Assembly (NCBI GenBank): GCA_937883885.1
Contig: CAKZXL010000567.1
Location: 1 to 13,258, forward strand
Reading direction: 5' to 3'
DNA length: 13,258 nt
Origin: an uncultured Aquincola sp.
Lineage (GTDB): Bacteria > Pseudomonadota > Gammaproteobacteria > Burkholderiales > Burkholderiaceae
Shown: positions 1-6,474 of the stretch, piece after piece
Numbering within the stretch: position 1 is the first letter of the stretch
Layout of the letters: every line of letters begins with the position of its first letter
Notes under the pieces: generated by a model
What the model was told of the DNA's origin: nothing
Database searches by the model: none
Seen by the model: the letters and a program-made list of their open reading frames with translations, nothing else
Position numbers and translations under genes: made by a program

Positions 1-1
1 C

Positions 2-409
2 GCTCGCGCCGGTATGACTTCCTCGCCGCTGTGGCGCGGGGGTGGTCGCATCTTCCCGAACAGCCCCGACGAGAACTTCACTCAGAAGGTCAACAAGAAG
101 ATGTACCGCGCCGGCATGGCGTCGATCCTGTCGCAGCTCGCGCGCGACGGTCGCCTGGCCGTGGTGGACTCGTTCACCGTCGACACGCCGAAGACCAAGC
201 AGCTCGCCCAGAAGTTCAAGGGCATGGGCCTGGACTCGGTCATGGTCATCGCCGACACCGTCGACGAGAACCTGCTGCTCGCTTCGCGCAACCTGTCCAA
301 CGTGCTGGTTGTCGAGCCTCGCTACGCCGATCCGCTGTCGCTGGTCTTCTACAAGAAGGTGCTGGTGACCAAGGCGGCCATCGAGCAGCTCAAGGAGATG
401 TTTGCATGA
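2..409 (+). CDS. rplD: 50S ribosomal protein L4 (uL4), C-terminal part; 5' end outside window
   Basis: The reading frame is open from position 2, so the gene begins upstream of the window; 135 residues are present of about 200-206 in the family. L4 is an early-assembling 50S protein that binds 23S rRNA and reaches into the exit tunnel. In gammaproteobacteria it also represses the S10 operon through a leader that would lie outside this window. The visible part begins just after the tunnel loop and contains the conserved stretch [19 protein letters not shown], then PKTKQLAQK and [11 protein letters not shown], all matching E. coli L4. The ATG at 14 is only an internal methionine, because homology continues upstream of it. 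The stop overlaps the rplW start as ATGA (406-409). Identity is certain; the true start cannot be seen. Confidence 0.97.
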   Translation, partial: ARAGMTSSPLWRGGGRIFPNSPDENFTQKVNKKMYRAGMASILSQLARDGRLAVVDSFTVDTPKTKQLAQKFKGMGLDSVMVIADTVDENLLLASRNLSNVLVVEPRYADPLSLVFYKKVLVTKAAIEQLKEMFA

Positions 410-726
410 GCGCCGCTCCGCAAAAATTCGATGAGGGCCGCCTGGCTCAAGTGCTGGTCGCCCCGATCGTCTCGGAAAAGGCCACCAGCGTCGGCGAAAA
501 GAACAACCAGGTGTTGTTCAAGGTGCTGCGCAACGCCACCAAGCCGGAGATCAAGGCTGCCGTCGAGCTGATGTTCAAGGTCGAAGTGGACTCCGTCCAG
601 ACCGTGAACCAGAAGGGCAAGGTCAAGCGTTTCGGTCGTTCCATCGGCCGTCGCGACCACGTCAAGAAGGCCTATGTGTGCCTGAAGGACGGCCAGGAAC
701 TGAACTTCTCCGGGGAGAGCGCGTAA
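406..726 (+). CDS. rplW: 50S ribosomal protein L23 (uL23)
   Basis: L23 binds domain III of 23S rRNA beside the exit of the peptide tunnel and is a docking point for trigger factor and SRP. The product is 106 residues, close to the usual 95-105. Family signatures are [12 protein letters not shown] near residue 20, then the [16 protein letters not shown] segment and the basic loop [22 protein letters not shown]. The ATG at 406 was chosen because it overlaps the rplD stop by 4 nt and gives a normal N-terminus; the same frame stays open further upstream but only antisense-like sequence is gained there. The stop TAA shares its last base with the rplB ATG, which suggests tight translational coupling on both sides. 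Confidence 0.97.
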   Translation: MSAAPQKFDEGRLAQVLVAPIVSEKATSVGEKNNQVLFKVLRNATKPEIKAAVELMFKVEVDSVQTVNQKGKVKRFGRSIGRRDHVKKAYVCLKDGQELNFSGESA

Positions 727-1550
727 TGGCTGTCGTCAAGGTCAAGCCGACTTCGCCCGGCCGTCGTGCCGTGGTGAAGGTGGTGCACAAGCACCTGCAC
801 AAGGGTGCGCCGGAAGCATCGCTGCTCGAGCCGCAGAAGCAGAACGCCGGCCGCAACAACAACGGTCACATCACCATCCGCCACAAGGGCGGTGGCCACA
901 AGCATCACTACCGCGTGGTGGACTTCCGTCGCAACAAGGACGGCATCCCGGCGAAGGTCGAGCGTATCGAATACGACCCGAACCGTACCGCCCACATCGC
1001 GCTGGTGTGCTACGCCGACGGTGAGCGCCGCTACGTGATCGCCCCGCGCGGTCTGGAAGTGGGCGCCACGCTGCTGAGCGGCTCGGAAGCGCCGATCAAG
1101 GCCGGCAACACGCTGCCCATCCGCAACATCCCCGTGGGTTCGATCGTCCACTGCGTCGAACTGCTGCCCGGCAAGGGCGCGCAGATCGCCCGCTCGGCCG
1201 GTACCTCGGTGACGCTGATGGCGCGCGAAGGCTCCTACGCCCAGCTGCGCCTGCGCTCGGGTGAAGTCCGTCGCATCCACATCGATTGCCGCGCCACCAT
1301 CGGTGAGGTGAGCAACGAAGAGCACAGCCTGCGCCAGTACGGCAAGGCCGGTGCGATCCGCTGGAAGGGCATCCGCCCGACCGTGCGGGGTGTGGCGATG
1401 AACCCGGTGGATCACCCGCACGGTGGTGGTGAAGGTCGTACCGGCGAGGGCCAGGTGCCTGTGTCGCCGTGGAACACGATGACCAAGGGCTACCGTACCC
1501 GCAGCAACAAGCGCACGCAGACGTTCATCGTCTCGCGTCGCAAGAAGTAA
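726..1550 (+). CDS. rplB: 50S ribosomal protein L2 (uL2)
   Basis: L2 is a core 50S protein needed for subunit association and for the peptidyl transferase centre. The product is 274 residues against 273 in E. coli. The central part has the OB-fold and SH3-like barrel segments, including [20 protein letters not shown] near the N-terminal third. The C-terminal part has the hallmark [14 protein letters not shown] with His230, equivalent to the functionally important His229 of E. coli, followed by the basic tail ending SRRKK. The start ATG overlaps the rplW stop as TAATG, with a purine-rich GGGGAGAGCG just upstream acting as ribosome binding site. The frame remains open upstream, but the first family residues [14 protein letters not shown] fix the start here. 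Confidence 0.98.
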   Translation: MAVVKVKPTSPGRRAVVKVVHKHLHKGAPEASLLEPQKQNAGRNNNGHITIRHKGGGHKHHYRVVDFRRNKDGIPAKVERIEYDPNRTAHIALVCYADGERRYVIAPRGLEVGATLLSGSEAPIKAGNTLPIRNIPVGSIVHCVELLPGKGAQIARSAGTSVTLMAREGSYAQLRLRSGEVRRIHIDCRATIGEVSNEEHSLRQYGKAGAIRWKGIRPTVRGVAMNPVDHPHGGGEGRTGEGQVPVSPWNTMTKGYRTRSNKRTQTFIVSRRKK

Positions 1551-1567
1551 TCAGGCGGAGGACAGCC

Positions 1568-1843
1568 ATGACACGTTCTCTCAAGAAGGGCCCCTTCGTC
1601 GACCAGCACCTGCAGGCCAAGGTCGAAAAGGCGGTAGCCATCAAGGACAAGAAGCCGATCAAGACCTGGTCGCGCCGCTCGACGATCCTCCCCGAGTTCA
1701 TCGGTCTGACGATCGCTGTGCACAACGGCAAGCAACACGTGCCGGTGTACGTGAGCGACCAGATGGTCGGCCACAAGCTTGGCGAATTCGCGCTGACGCG
1801 GACCTTCAAGGGTCACCCGGCAGACAAGAAGGCCAAGAAGTAA
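1568..1843 (+). CDS. rpsS: 30S ribosomal protein S19 (uS19)
   Basis: S19 sits in the head of the 30S subunit, forms a complex with S13 and contributes to the B1a contact with the 50S subunit. The product has 91 residues, the normal length. It begins [20 protein letters not shown] and carries the family core [44 protein letters not shown], ending in a lysine-rich tail. The start was chosen by homology and by the strong ribosome binding site GGAGGA at 1557-1562; an in-frame upstream extension to 1469 overlaps rplB and was discarded. It lies 17 nt after rplB and 12 nt before rplV, in the standard S10 operon position. Confidence 0.98.
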   Translation: MTRSLKKGPFVDQHLQAKVEKAVAIKDKKPIKTWSRRSTILPEFIGLTIAVHNGKQHVPVYVSDQMVGHKLGEFALTRTFKGHPADKKAKK

Positions 1844-1855
1844 AGGACAGCGACG

Positions 1856-2185
1856 ATGGAAACTCAAGCAATCGTTCGCGGCGTGCGCCTTTCCTGCGAC
1901 AAGGGTCGGCTGGTGGCCGACCTGATCCGCGGCAAGAAGGTCGATCAGGCTCTCAACATCCTGACGTTCACGCCCAAGAAGGCCGCCGGCATCATCAAGA
2001 AGGCTCTGGAGTCGGCGATCGCCAACGCCGAGCACAACGACGGTGCCGACATCGACGAACTGCGCGTCAAGTCGATCTACGTGGAGCAGGGCGCCACGCT
2101 GAAGCGGTTCTCCGCCCGGGCCAAGGGCCGCGGCAACCGCATCAGCAAGCCGACCGCGCACATCTACGTGACCGTCGGCAACTAA
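1856..2185 (+). CDS. rplV: 50S ribosomal protein L22 (uL22)
   Basis: L22 contacts all domains of 23S rRNA; its long beta-hairpin lines the narrow part of the exit tunnel together with L4 and is a site of macrolide resistance changes. The product is 109 residues (E. coli 110). Recognisable blocks are [39 protein letters not shown] and the tunnel hairpin around residues 82-99, ending HIYVTVGN. The hairpin appears intact, with no insertion or deletion of the kind seen in resistant mutants. Residue 14 is a cysteine within the N-terminal RNA-contact segment ([11 protein letters not shown]), where Burkholderia and E. coli usually have alanine; I read this as a natural variant. AAGGACAG precedes the start. 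Confidence 0.97.
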   Translation: METQAIVRGVRLSCDKGRLVADLIRGKKVDQALNILTFTPKKAAGIIKKALESAIANAEHNDGADIDELRVKSIYVEQGATLKRFSARAKGRGNRISKPTAHIYVTVGN

Positions 2186-2194
2186 AGGAAGACC

Positions 2195-3031
2195 ATGGGA
2201 CAGAAGATCCATCCGACCGGCTTCCGCCTGCCCGTCACCCGTGCCTGGGCTTCGCGCTGGTTTGCGAACAACAAGAACTTCAGCACCATGCTGGCTGAAG
2301 ACCTGGATGTCCGCGAGTACCTGAAGGCCAAGCTGAAGAACGCCGCGGTGTCGCGCGTTCTGATCGAGCGCCCCGCCAAGAACGCCCGCATCACCATCTT
2401 CTCGGCACGTCCGGGCGTGGTGATCGGCAAGAAGGGCGAGGACATCGAGAACCTGAAGGCTGAACTGACGCGCCGTCTGGGCGTGCCGGTGGCTGTGAAC
2501 ATCGAGGAAGTGCGCAAGCCTGAAGTCGATGCCCAGCTGATCGCCGACTCGATCACCCAGCAGCTCGAAAAGCGCATCATGTTCCGCCGCGCCATGAAGC
2601 GCGCGATGCAGAACGCGATGCGCCTGGGCGCGCAGGGCATCAAGATCATGTCGTCGGGTCGCCTGAACGGCATCGAAATCGCCCGCTGCGAGTGGTACCG
2701 CGAAGGTCGCGTGCCCCTTCACACCCTGAAGGCCGACATCGACTATGGCTTCTCCGAAGCCAAGACGACCTACGGCGTGATCGGTGTGAAGGTGTGGGTG
2801 TACCGTGGCGACCGCCTGGCCAACGGCGAAGTGCCGGCCCTGAAGTCGGACGTGCCCGAAGACGATCGCCGCCCCCGTCGCGGTCCCCGTCCTGGTGGCG
2901 CCCCGGGTGGCCGTGGCCGCCCCGGCGAACGCCGTGACGGCGCTGCCCCGTCGGGCGATGCCCGTGGCCCGGTGGGTGCCAAGCGCGTGCCGCGCGCGGC
3001 TGCTGCCGCGCCCGGTGCCAAAGGAGAATAA
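2195..3031 (+). CDS. rpsC: 30S ribosomal protein S3 (uS3) with Arg/Gly/Pro-rich C-terminal extension
   Basis: S3 lines the mRNA entry tunnel of the 30S subunit and, with S4 and S5, provides mRNA helicase activity. The N-terminal KH type II domain includes the GxxG loop GKKG at residues 78-81. The C-terminal domain carries Arg131, Arg132 and Lys135, at the positions implicated in unwinding in E. coli, and the signature [24 protein letters not shown]. Total length is 278 residues against 233 in E. coli. The surplus lies after about residue 217 and is low-complexity, with repeated [10 protein letters not shown] and [14 protein letters not shown] stretches and an alanine-rich end. Similar tails are known to me from other Burkholderiales S3 proteins. 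The start follows AAAGGAAG. The stop lies 2 nt from the rplP start, whose ribosome binding site is inside the end of rpsC. Confidence 0.98.
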   Translation: MGQKIHPTGFRLPVTRAWASRWFANNKNFSTMLAEDLDVREYLKAKLKNAAVSRVLIERPAKNARITIFSARPGVVIGKKGEDIENLKAELTRRLGVPVAVNIEEVRKPEVDAQLIADSITQQLEKRIMFRRAMKRAMQNAMRLGAQGIKIMSSGRLNGIEIARCEWYREGRVPLHTLKADIDYGFSEAKTTYGVIGVKVWVYRGDRLANGEVPALKSDVPEDDRRPRRGPRPGGAPGGRGRPGERRDGAAPSGDARGPVGAKRVPRAAAAAPGAKGE

Positions 3032-3033
3032 AG

Positions 3034-3450
3034 ATGCTGCAACCTTCCCGTCGTAAGTTCCGCAAGGAACAGAAGGGCCGCAACACCGGCGTGGCCACGC
3101 GCGGCGCGGCCGTGTCGTTCGGCGAGTTCGGCCTGAAGGCCACCGAGCGCGGCCGCCTGACGGCGCGCCAGATCGAAGCGGCTCGCCGCGCGATCTCGCG
3201 TCACATCAAGCGCGGGGGTCGGATCTTCATCCGGATCTTCCCGGACAAGCCGATCTCCCAAAAGCCTGCCGAAGTCCGTATGGGCAACGGTAAGGGCAAC
3301 CCTGAGTACTACGTCGCCGAGATCCAGCCGGGCAAGGTGTTGTACGAGATCAATGGTGTGCCCGAAGCCCTGGCCCGCGAAGCGTTCACGCTTGCTGCGG
3401 CCAAGCTGCCCCTGAGCTGCACCTTCGTGGCGCGCCAGGTCGGCACCTGA
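3034..3450 (+). CDS. rplP: 50S ribosomal protein L16 (uL16)
   Basis: L16 is a late-assembling 50S protein that positions the A-site tRNA elbow. The product is 138 residues (E. coli 136). It starts [20 protein letters not shown] and contains the conserved loop [27 protein letters not shown]. Arg82 in VRMG corresponds to the arginine hydroxylated by YcfD-type oxygenases in E. coli (Arg81). The third base of contact in that loop differs slightly from E. coli, reading MGNGKGN rather than MGKGKGN. Its ribosome binding site AAAGGAGA lies within the last codons of rpsC, 2 nt separating the genes, so translation is probably coupled. Length, start and context all agree with the family. Confidence 0.98.
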   Translation: MLQPSRRKFRKEQKGRNTGVATRGAAVSFGEFGLKATERGRLTARQIEAARRAISRHIKRGGRIFIRIFPDKPISQKPAEVRMGNGKGNPEYYVAEIQPGKVLYEINGVPEALAREAFTLAAAKLPLSCTFVARQVGT

Positions 3451-3464
3451 TCGAAGGAACCACC

Positions 3465-3665
3465 ATGAAAGCATCCGAACTGCGTACCAAGGACGTGGCG
3501 GCGCTTGAGAAGGAAGTCTCCGACCTGCTGAAGGCCCATTTCGGCCTGCGCATGCAGAAGGCGACCCAGCAGCTCAGCAACCACACCGTTCTCCGCAAGA
3601 CCCGTCGTGACATCGCACGTGCCAAGACGGTGCTGAACGAGAAGAAGAAGGAGGCCGCGAAATGA
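3465..3665 (+). CDS. rpmC: 50S ribosomal protein L29 (uL29)
   Basis: L29 is a small helical-hairpin protein next to L23 near the tunnel exit. The product is 66 residues (typical 60-70). It begins [18 protein letters not shown] and contains the family pattern [30 protein letters not shown] in the second helix, followed by a lysine-rich tail. AAGGAACC lies before the ATG. The stop overlaps the rpsQ start as ATGA (3662-3665), matching the coupled rpmC-rpsQ arrangement found widely in bacteria. Confidence 0.96.
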   Translation: MKASELRTKDVAALEKEVSDLLKAHFGLRMQKATQQLSNHTVLRKTRRDIARAKTVLNEKKKEAAK

Positions 3666-3949
3666 GCGACCAAGCCCAAGAGAAGGTCACGCCGAACCGC
3701 GTGCCCCGTTCCTTCGTCGGCACCGTGGTCAGCGACAAGCGCGCCAAGACCGTGACCGTGCTGGTCGAGCGCCGTCACATGCACGAGCTGTACGGCAAGA
3801 TCGTGGCCCGTTCCAACAAGTACCACGCCCACGACGAAGCGGGCGAGTACAAGATGGGCGACGTGGTCGAGATCACCGAAGGTCGTCCGATCTCGAAGAC
3901 CAAGTCCTGGCGCGTCACGCGCCTGGTGAAGAAGGCTGAAGCGGTCTAA
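3662..3949 (+). CDS. rpsQ: 30S ribosomal protein S17 (uS17)
   Basis: S17 is a primary 16S rRNA-binding protein with an OB fold that nucleates 30S body assembly. The product is 95 residues, slightly longer than E. coli (84), the difference being a short polar N-terminus [16 protein letters not shown] and a few C-terminal residues. The fold signature is [19 protein letters not shown], then [16 protein letters not shown] and [24 protein letters not shown] at the end of rpmC serves as ribosome binding site and the two genes overlap by 4 nt. This is the last gene of the S10 operon here: an intrinsic terminator begins 14 nt after the stop codon. Confidence 0.97.
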   Translation: MSDQAQEKVTPNRVPRSFVGTVVSDKRAKTVTVLVERRHMHELYGKIVARSNKYHAHDEAGEYKMGDVVEITEGRPISKTKSWRVTRLVKKAEAV

Positions 3950-3963
3950 TCGCTGCTGCCTCC

Positions 3964-4004
3964 AAGACGGCCGGTCCGCTATCTCGATGGCGACCGGCCG
4001 TTTT
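3964..4004 (+). terminator. Intrinsic terminator of the S10 operon
   Basis: A perfect 10-bp stem, ACGGCCGGTC at 3967-3976 and GACCGGCCGT at 3992-4001, encloses a 15-nt loop and runs straight into TTTT (4001-4004). The stem can be lengthened by A-U and G-U pairs with the AAG at 3964-3966. Position just after rpsQ makes it the end of the S10 transcript. The sequence shows the structure directly; termination efficiency is inferred. Confidence 0.9.
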
Positions 4005-4044
4005 ACATGGTGTCCCCATTCCAACCCCTGAGCGGAGCATTGCC

Positions 4045-4566
4045 ATGCTGAAGATCGGAGACCGTCTGCCGTCGGTCACGCTGCAAGAGTTCATCGACGT
4101 GGAAACCGAGGGCTGCACCCTGGGCCCCAACCCCGTGGTGCTGGACAAGGCGCTGGCCGGCAAGGCCGTCGCCATCTTCGCGCTGCCTGGCGCCTACACG
4201 CCGACCTGCTCCGCCAAGCATGTGCCGGGCTACATCGCCCAGGCCGATGCGCTGCGCGGCGCCGGCGTCGACGAGATCTGGTGCATCTCGGTCAACGACG
4301 CCTTCGTGATGGGTGCGTGGGGCCGCGAACAAGGTACCGCTGGCAAGGTGCGCATGCTGGGTGACGGCAGCGCCGAGTTCACCAAGGCCGTGGGCCTGAC
4401 GCTGGACCTGACCGCGCGCGGCATGGGCGTGCGCTCGCAGCGCTACGCCATGCTGGTGGTGGACGGGGTCGTCAAGTCGCTGGACATCGAGGCGCCCGGC
4501 CAGTTCGAGGTGAGCGACGCCGGCACCATGCTCAAGCGCGCCAACGAAGTGCTGACCGGCCGCTGA
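4045..4566 (+). CDS. Peroxiredoxin, Prx5/redoxin family (probable 1-Cys form)
   Basis: This is a cytoplasmic thiol peroxidase of the thioredoxin-fold Prx5 subfamily, expected to reduce hydrogen peroxide or organic hydroperoxides. The 173 residues match the family length. The active-site motif PGAYTPTCSAKHVPGY spans about residues 48-63, with Thr52 and peroxidatic Cys55; the partner arginine is probably in RSQRY at 130-134. WCISVNDAFVMGAWG around residues 79-93 is the second Prx5 signature; Cys80 there aligns with human Cys72, which is not the resolving cysteine. No cysteine occurs after residue 80, so a C-terminal resolving cysteine is absent and an external thiol (glutathione/glutaredoxin) is likely needed. 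GGAG at 4034-4037 precedes the ATG by 7 nt. It lies between the S10 and spc operons, with terminators on both sides. No separate promoter is evident; one may lie inside rpsQ, or the gene may depend on read-through. Confidence 0.95.
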   Translation: MLKIGDRLPSVTLQEFIDVETEGCTLGPNPVVLDKALAGKAVAIFALPGAYTPTCSAKHVPGYIAQADALRGAGVDEIWCISVNDAFVMGAWGREQGTAGKVRMLGDGSAEFTKAVGLTLDLTARGMGVRSQRYAMLVVDGVVKSLDIEAPGQFEVSDAGTMLKRANEVLTGR

Positions 4567-4576
4567 AAGTTTTAGC

Positions 4577-4603
4577 ACGGGGCCTGTTGACAGGCTCCGT
4601 TTT
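4577..4603 (+). terminator. Intrinsic terminator of the peroxiredoxin gene
   Basis: The arms 4577-4586 and 4591-4600 form a 10-bp stem with a single G-U pair (G4581 with U4596), closed by the tetraloop TTGA (4587-4590) and followed by TTTT (4600-4603). It starts 10 nt after the stop codon at 4566. The loop and right arm contain the TTGACA of the downstream promoter, so the two elements overlap physically. Confidence 0.82.
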
Positions 4604-4616
4604 CTCACGCGATAAT
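4587..4616 (+). promoter_or_regulatory. Probable sigma70 promoter of the spc operon
   Basis: A consensus -35 TTGACA (4587-4592) and a 5/6 -10 box GATAAT (4611-4616) are separated by 18 bp. Transcription should start near 4623, giving a leader of about 160 nt before rplN. It is the only near-consensus sigma70 pair I see in the window, and it lies directly upstream of the spc operon, as expected. The -10 box is the centre of the inverted repeat CGCGAT-A-ATCGCG (4608-4620). No experimental start site is known to me. Confidence 0.8.
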
Positions 4617-4620
4617 CGCG
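4608..4620. repeat. Inverted repeat CGCGAT-A-ATCGCG on the -10 box
   Basis: A perfect 6-bp inverted repeat with a one-base centre covers the whole GATAAT element. It could be an operator or simply follow from a GC-rich discriminator next to a -10 box. The symmetry is seen directly; any role is speculative. Confidence 0.5.
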
Positions 4621-4650
4621 CCTTCGCCGCAAATCTGGTTTGTTTTCGAG

Positions 4651-4664
4651 CCTTCAGCCCACCG
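4651..4664 (+). repeat. 14-nt direct repeat, copy 1 (spc leader)
   Basis: CCTTCAGCCCACCG occurs here and again at 11552-11565 in the gap before rpsD, in the same orientation. Both copies are non-coding and both precede a ribosomal protein gene. The flanks do not match. Confidence 0.7.
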
Positions 4665-4689
4665 CGCTGGGGGTCGAGCGAGCAGGCCG

Positions 4690-4743
4690 ATGAGCGGATC
4701 CGCCCACACCACGGGCCCAAGACTGCCTGGCGGGCAGCGCTGA
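4690..4743 (+). other. Possible 17-codon leader ORF
   Basis: An ATG at 4690 opens a 17-residue frame (MSGSAHTTGPRLPGGQR) ending at TGA 4741-4743, inside the predicted spc leader. The ribosome binding site is poor (GAGCGAGCAGG upstream) and the peptide has no recognised similarity. The hairpin 4723-4737 lies over its last codons, so ribosome passage could change leader folding. Chance occurrence of such a short frame is quite likely. Confidence 0.15.
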
Positions 4744-4785
4744 AGTTCTCGGCGCGCCAACAGCCCGACAAGTTGGGATGACAAC

Positions 4786-5154
4786 ATGATCCAAATGCAA
4801 TCGCGGCTTGACGTCGCGGACAACACTGGCGCGAAGTCCGTCATGTGCATCAAGGTGCTTGGTGGCTCCAAGCGTCGCTACGCCGGCATCGGCGATGTGA
4901 TCAAGGTCAGCATCAAGGAAGCTGCACCGCGTGGTCGCGTCAAGAAGGGCGAGGTCTACAGCGCTGTGGTCGTGCGTACGGCCAAGGGCGTTCGCCGCCA
5001 GGACGGCTCGCTGGTCAAGTTCGACGGCAACGCTGCCGTGCTGCTGAACGCCAAGCTGGAGCCCATCGGCACCCGCATCTTCGGCCCCGTGACGCGTGAA
5101 CTGCGTACCGAGCGCTTCATGAAGATCGTCTCGCTGGCGCCGGAAGTGCTCTGA
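4786..5154 (+). CDS. rplN: 50S ribosomal protein L14 (uL14)
   Basis: L14 lies at the subunit interface, touches 16S helix 14 and is the binding site of the silencing factor RsfS. The product has 122 residues, one less than E. coli. It begins [33 protein letters not shown] and contains [30 protein letters not shown] and FGPVTRELR, all hallmarks of the family. The ribosome binding site is weak: GGGA at 4775-4778, partly within a short hairpin. A three-codon frame ATG-ACA-ACA-TGA (4778-4789) ends over the rplN start codon and could reinforce or disturb initiation. It is the first gene of the spc operon. Confidence 0.98.
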   Translation: MIQMQSRLDVADNTGAKSVMCIKVLGGSKRRYAGIGDVIKVSIKEAAPRGRVKKGEVYSAVVVRTAKGVRRQDGSLVKFDGNAAVLLNAKLEPIGTRIFGPVTRELRTERFMKIVSLAPEVL

Positions 5155-5180
5155 CGCCTGCAAGCAAGGACAAGCAAGCC

Positions 5181-5498
5181 ATGAACAAGATTCGCAAAGG
5201 TGACCAGGTCGTTGTTCTGACCGGTCGCGACAAGGGCAAGCGGGGCGTCGTCGCTCAGCGCGTCGACACCGACCACATCGTCGTGGAAGGCGTCAACGTC
5301 GTGAAGAAGCACGTCAAGCCGAACCCGATGAAGGGCACGACCGGCGGTGTGGTCGACAAGACGATGCCGATCCACCAGTCCAACGTCGCGATCTACAACG
5401 CGGCCACGGGCAAGGCGGATCGCGTGGGCATCAAGCTGCTGGAAGACGGCAAGAAGGTTCGCGTCTTCAAGTCCAGCGGCGAAGAGATCAAGGCGTAA
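5181..5498 (+). CDS. rplX: 50S ribosomal protein L24 (uL24)
   Basis: L24 is an assembly initiator that binds the 5' end of 23S rRNA. The product is 105 residues (E. coli 104). The N-terminal KOW motif is clear: [23 protein letters not shown] at about residues 4-26, followed by [14 protein letters not shown] and the C-terminal block [20 protein letters not shown] purine-rich AAGGACAAG lies before the ATG. It sits 26 nt after rplN and 5 nt before rplE. Confidence 0.97.
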   Translation: MNKIRKGDQVVVLTGRDKGKRGVVAQRVDTDHIVVEGVNVVKKHVKPNPMKGTTGGVVDKTMPIHQSNVAIYNAATGKADRVGIKLLEDGKKVRVFKSSGEEIKA

Positions 5499-5503
5499 AC
5501 ATC

Positions 5504-6136
5504 ATGGCTCAAGATAAAGCAGCCCAAAAGGCGAGCAAGGCCCCCAAGGCCGAGAAGTCCGTGGCAGTGCCCGCGGGTGAGTCGTCGAAGGTGAGCAATG
5601 CCCGCCTGCAGGCGATCTACCGCGACACCATCGCGCCGAGCCTGATCGAGAAGTTCGGCTACAAGTCGCCGATGCAGGTGCCGCGCATCACCAAGATCAC
5701 GCTGAACATGGGCGTGAGCGAGGCCGTGTCGGACAAGAAGGTCATGGACCACGCGGTGGCCGACCTGACCAAGATCGCCGGCCAGAAGCCTGTCGTCACC
5801 AAGTCGAAGAAGGCGATCGCCGGCTTCAAGATCCGTGACGGCGTGCCCATCGGCTGCATGGTCACGCTGCGTGGCGTGCGCATGTACGAATTCCTGGACC
5901 GCTTCGTCACCGTGGCCCTGCCCCGCGTGCGCGACTTCCGCGGCATCTCGGGTCGTGCATTCGACGGCCGGGGCAACTACAACATCGGCGTCAAAGAACA
6001 GATCATCTTCCCGGAAGTCGACTACGACAAGGTGGATGCGCTGCGCGGTCTGAACATCAGCATCACGACCACCGCCAAGACCGACGACGAAGCCAAGGCC
6101 CTGTTGACCGCCTTCCGCTTCCCGTTCAAGAACTGA
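5504..6136 (+). CDS. rplE: 50S ribosomal protein L5 (uL5) with Ala/Lys-rich N-terminal extension
   Basis: L5 binds 5S rRNA and forms the central protuberance, contacting S13 and the P-site tRNA. The product is 210 residues against 179 in E. coli and Burkholderia. From about residue 32 the match is continuous: [66 protein letters not shown], and the end TAFRFPFKN. The extra roughly 31 residues are low-complexity ([20 protein letters not shown] and onward), rich in Ala, Lys and Ser. The ATG at 5504 was preferred because it lies 5 nt after the rplX stop with AAGG at the end of rplX. A GTG just before [10 protein letters not shown] gives a family-length protein but has no properly spaced ribosome binding site. 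The true start deserves a proteomic check. Confidence 0.95.
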   Translation: MAQDKAAQKASKAPKAEKSVAVPAGESSKVSNARLQAIYRDTIAPSLIEKFGYKSPMQVPRITKITLNMGVSEAVSDKKVMDHAVADLTKIAGQKPVVTKSKKAIAGFKIRDGVPIGCMVTLRGVRMYEFLDRFVTVALPRVRDFRGISGRAFDGRGNYNIGVKEQIIFPEVDYDKVDALRGLNISITTTAKTDDEAKALLTAFRFPFKN

Positions 6137-6144
6137 GGTGCCCC

Positions 6145-6450
6145 GTGGCTAAAGTTTCCCTGATCCAACGTGAACTGAAGCGCGAGCAACTCGCCGCCAA
6201 GTATTCCAAGAAGTACAACGAGCTGAAGGCGATCATCAACGACGCCAAGCGCTCGGAGGAAGAGCGCTACGCCGCCCGCCTGCAACTGCAGCAGCTGCCG
6301 CGCAACGCCTACCCGACCCGCCAGCGCAACCGCTGCGAGCTGACCGGCCGCCCCCGCGGCACGTTCCGCAAGTTCGGGCTGGCTCGTTCCAAGATCCGTG
6401 ACCTGGCGTTCAAGGGCGACATCCCTGGCGTCATCAAGGCCAGCTGGTAA
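6145..6450 (+). CDS. rpsN: 30S ribosomal protein S14 (uS14), zinc-free long form
   Basis: S14 is a late-binding protein of the 30S head. The product has 101 residues, the C-minus (zinc-independent) form: it contains the signature [30 protein letters not shown] but lacks the CxxC pairs of the short zinc form. The start is GTG at 6145, fixed by the family N-terminus [14 protein letters not shown] and by GAGGTG eight nucleotides upstream, overlapping the rplE stop region. No nearby ATG gives a reasonable N-terminus. It is 8 nt after rplE and 24 nt before rpsH, in the normal spc order. Confidence 0.97.
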   Translation: MAKVSLIQRELKREQLAAKYSKKYNELKAIINDAKRSEEERYAARLQLQQLPRNAYPTRQRNRCELTGRPRGTFRKFGLARSKIRDLAFKGDIPGVIKASW

Positions 6451-6474
6451 TCGGCACTCGAAGGAGATCCAGAA

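Larger units (their letters stand above)
4617..4785 (+). promoter_or_regulatory. Long leader of the spc operon, with small hairpins
   Basis: About 160 nt lie between the predicted start of transcription and rplN. The leader contains the 14-nt sequence also found before rpsD (4651-4664), a small CCCA/TGGG hairpin (4658-4671), the palindrome GCGGATCCGC (4694-4703), the hairpin CTGCC-TGGCG-GGCAG (4723-4737), and a 5-bp stem 4764-4768/4773-4777 with a G-U pair. The last stem holds the GGG of the weak rplN ribosome binding site GGGA (4775-4778). In E. coli, S8 controls this operon at rplE rather than here, so a regulatory role for this leader would be additional. That role is inference. Confidence 0.5.

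Noticed and set aside
31..405. Upstream extension of the L23 frame
   Set aside because: It overlaps rplD in another frame and encodes an arginine-rich low-complexity stretch; the family N-terminus begins at 406.
1490..2722. Long minus-strand frames (410 codons here; also 6022-7212 and 10993-11997)
   Set aside because: All are antisense to highly conserved ribosomal protein genes with the same compositional bias; none has a family match or a convincing start.
4587..4781. 64-codon plus-strand frame in the spc leader
   Set aside because: Its start lies inside the terminator loop and -35 box, upstream of the predicted transcription start, and the peptide has no recognisable features.
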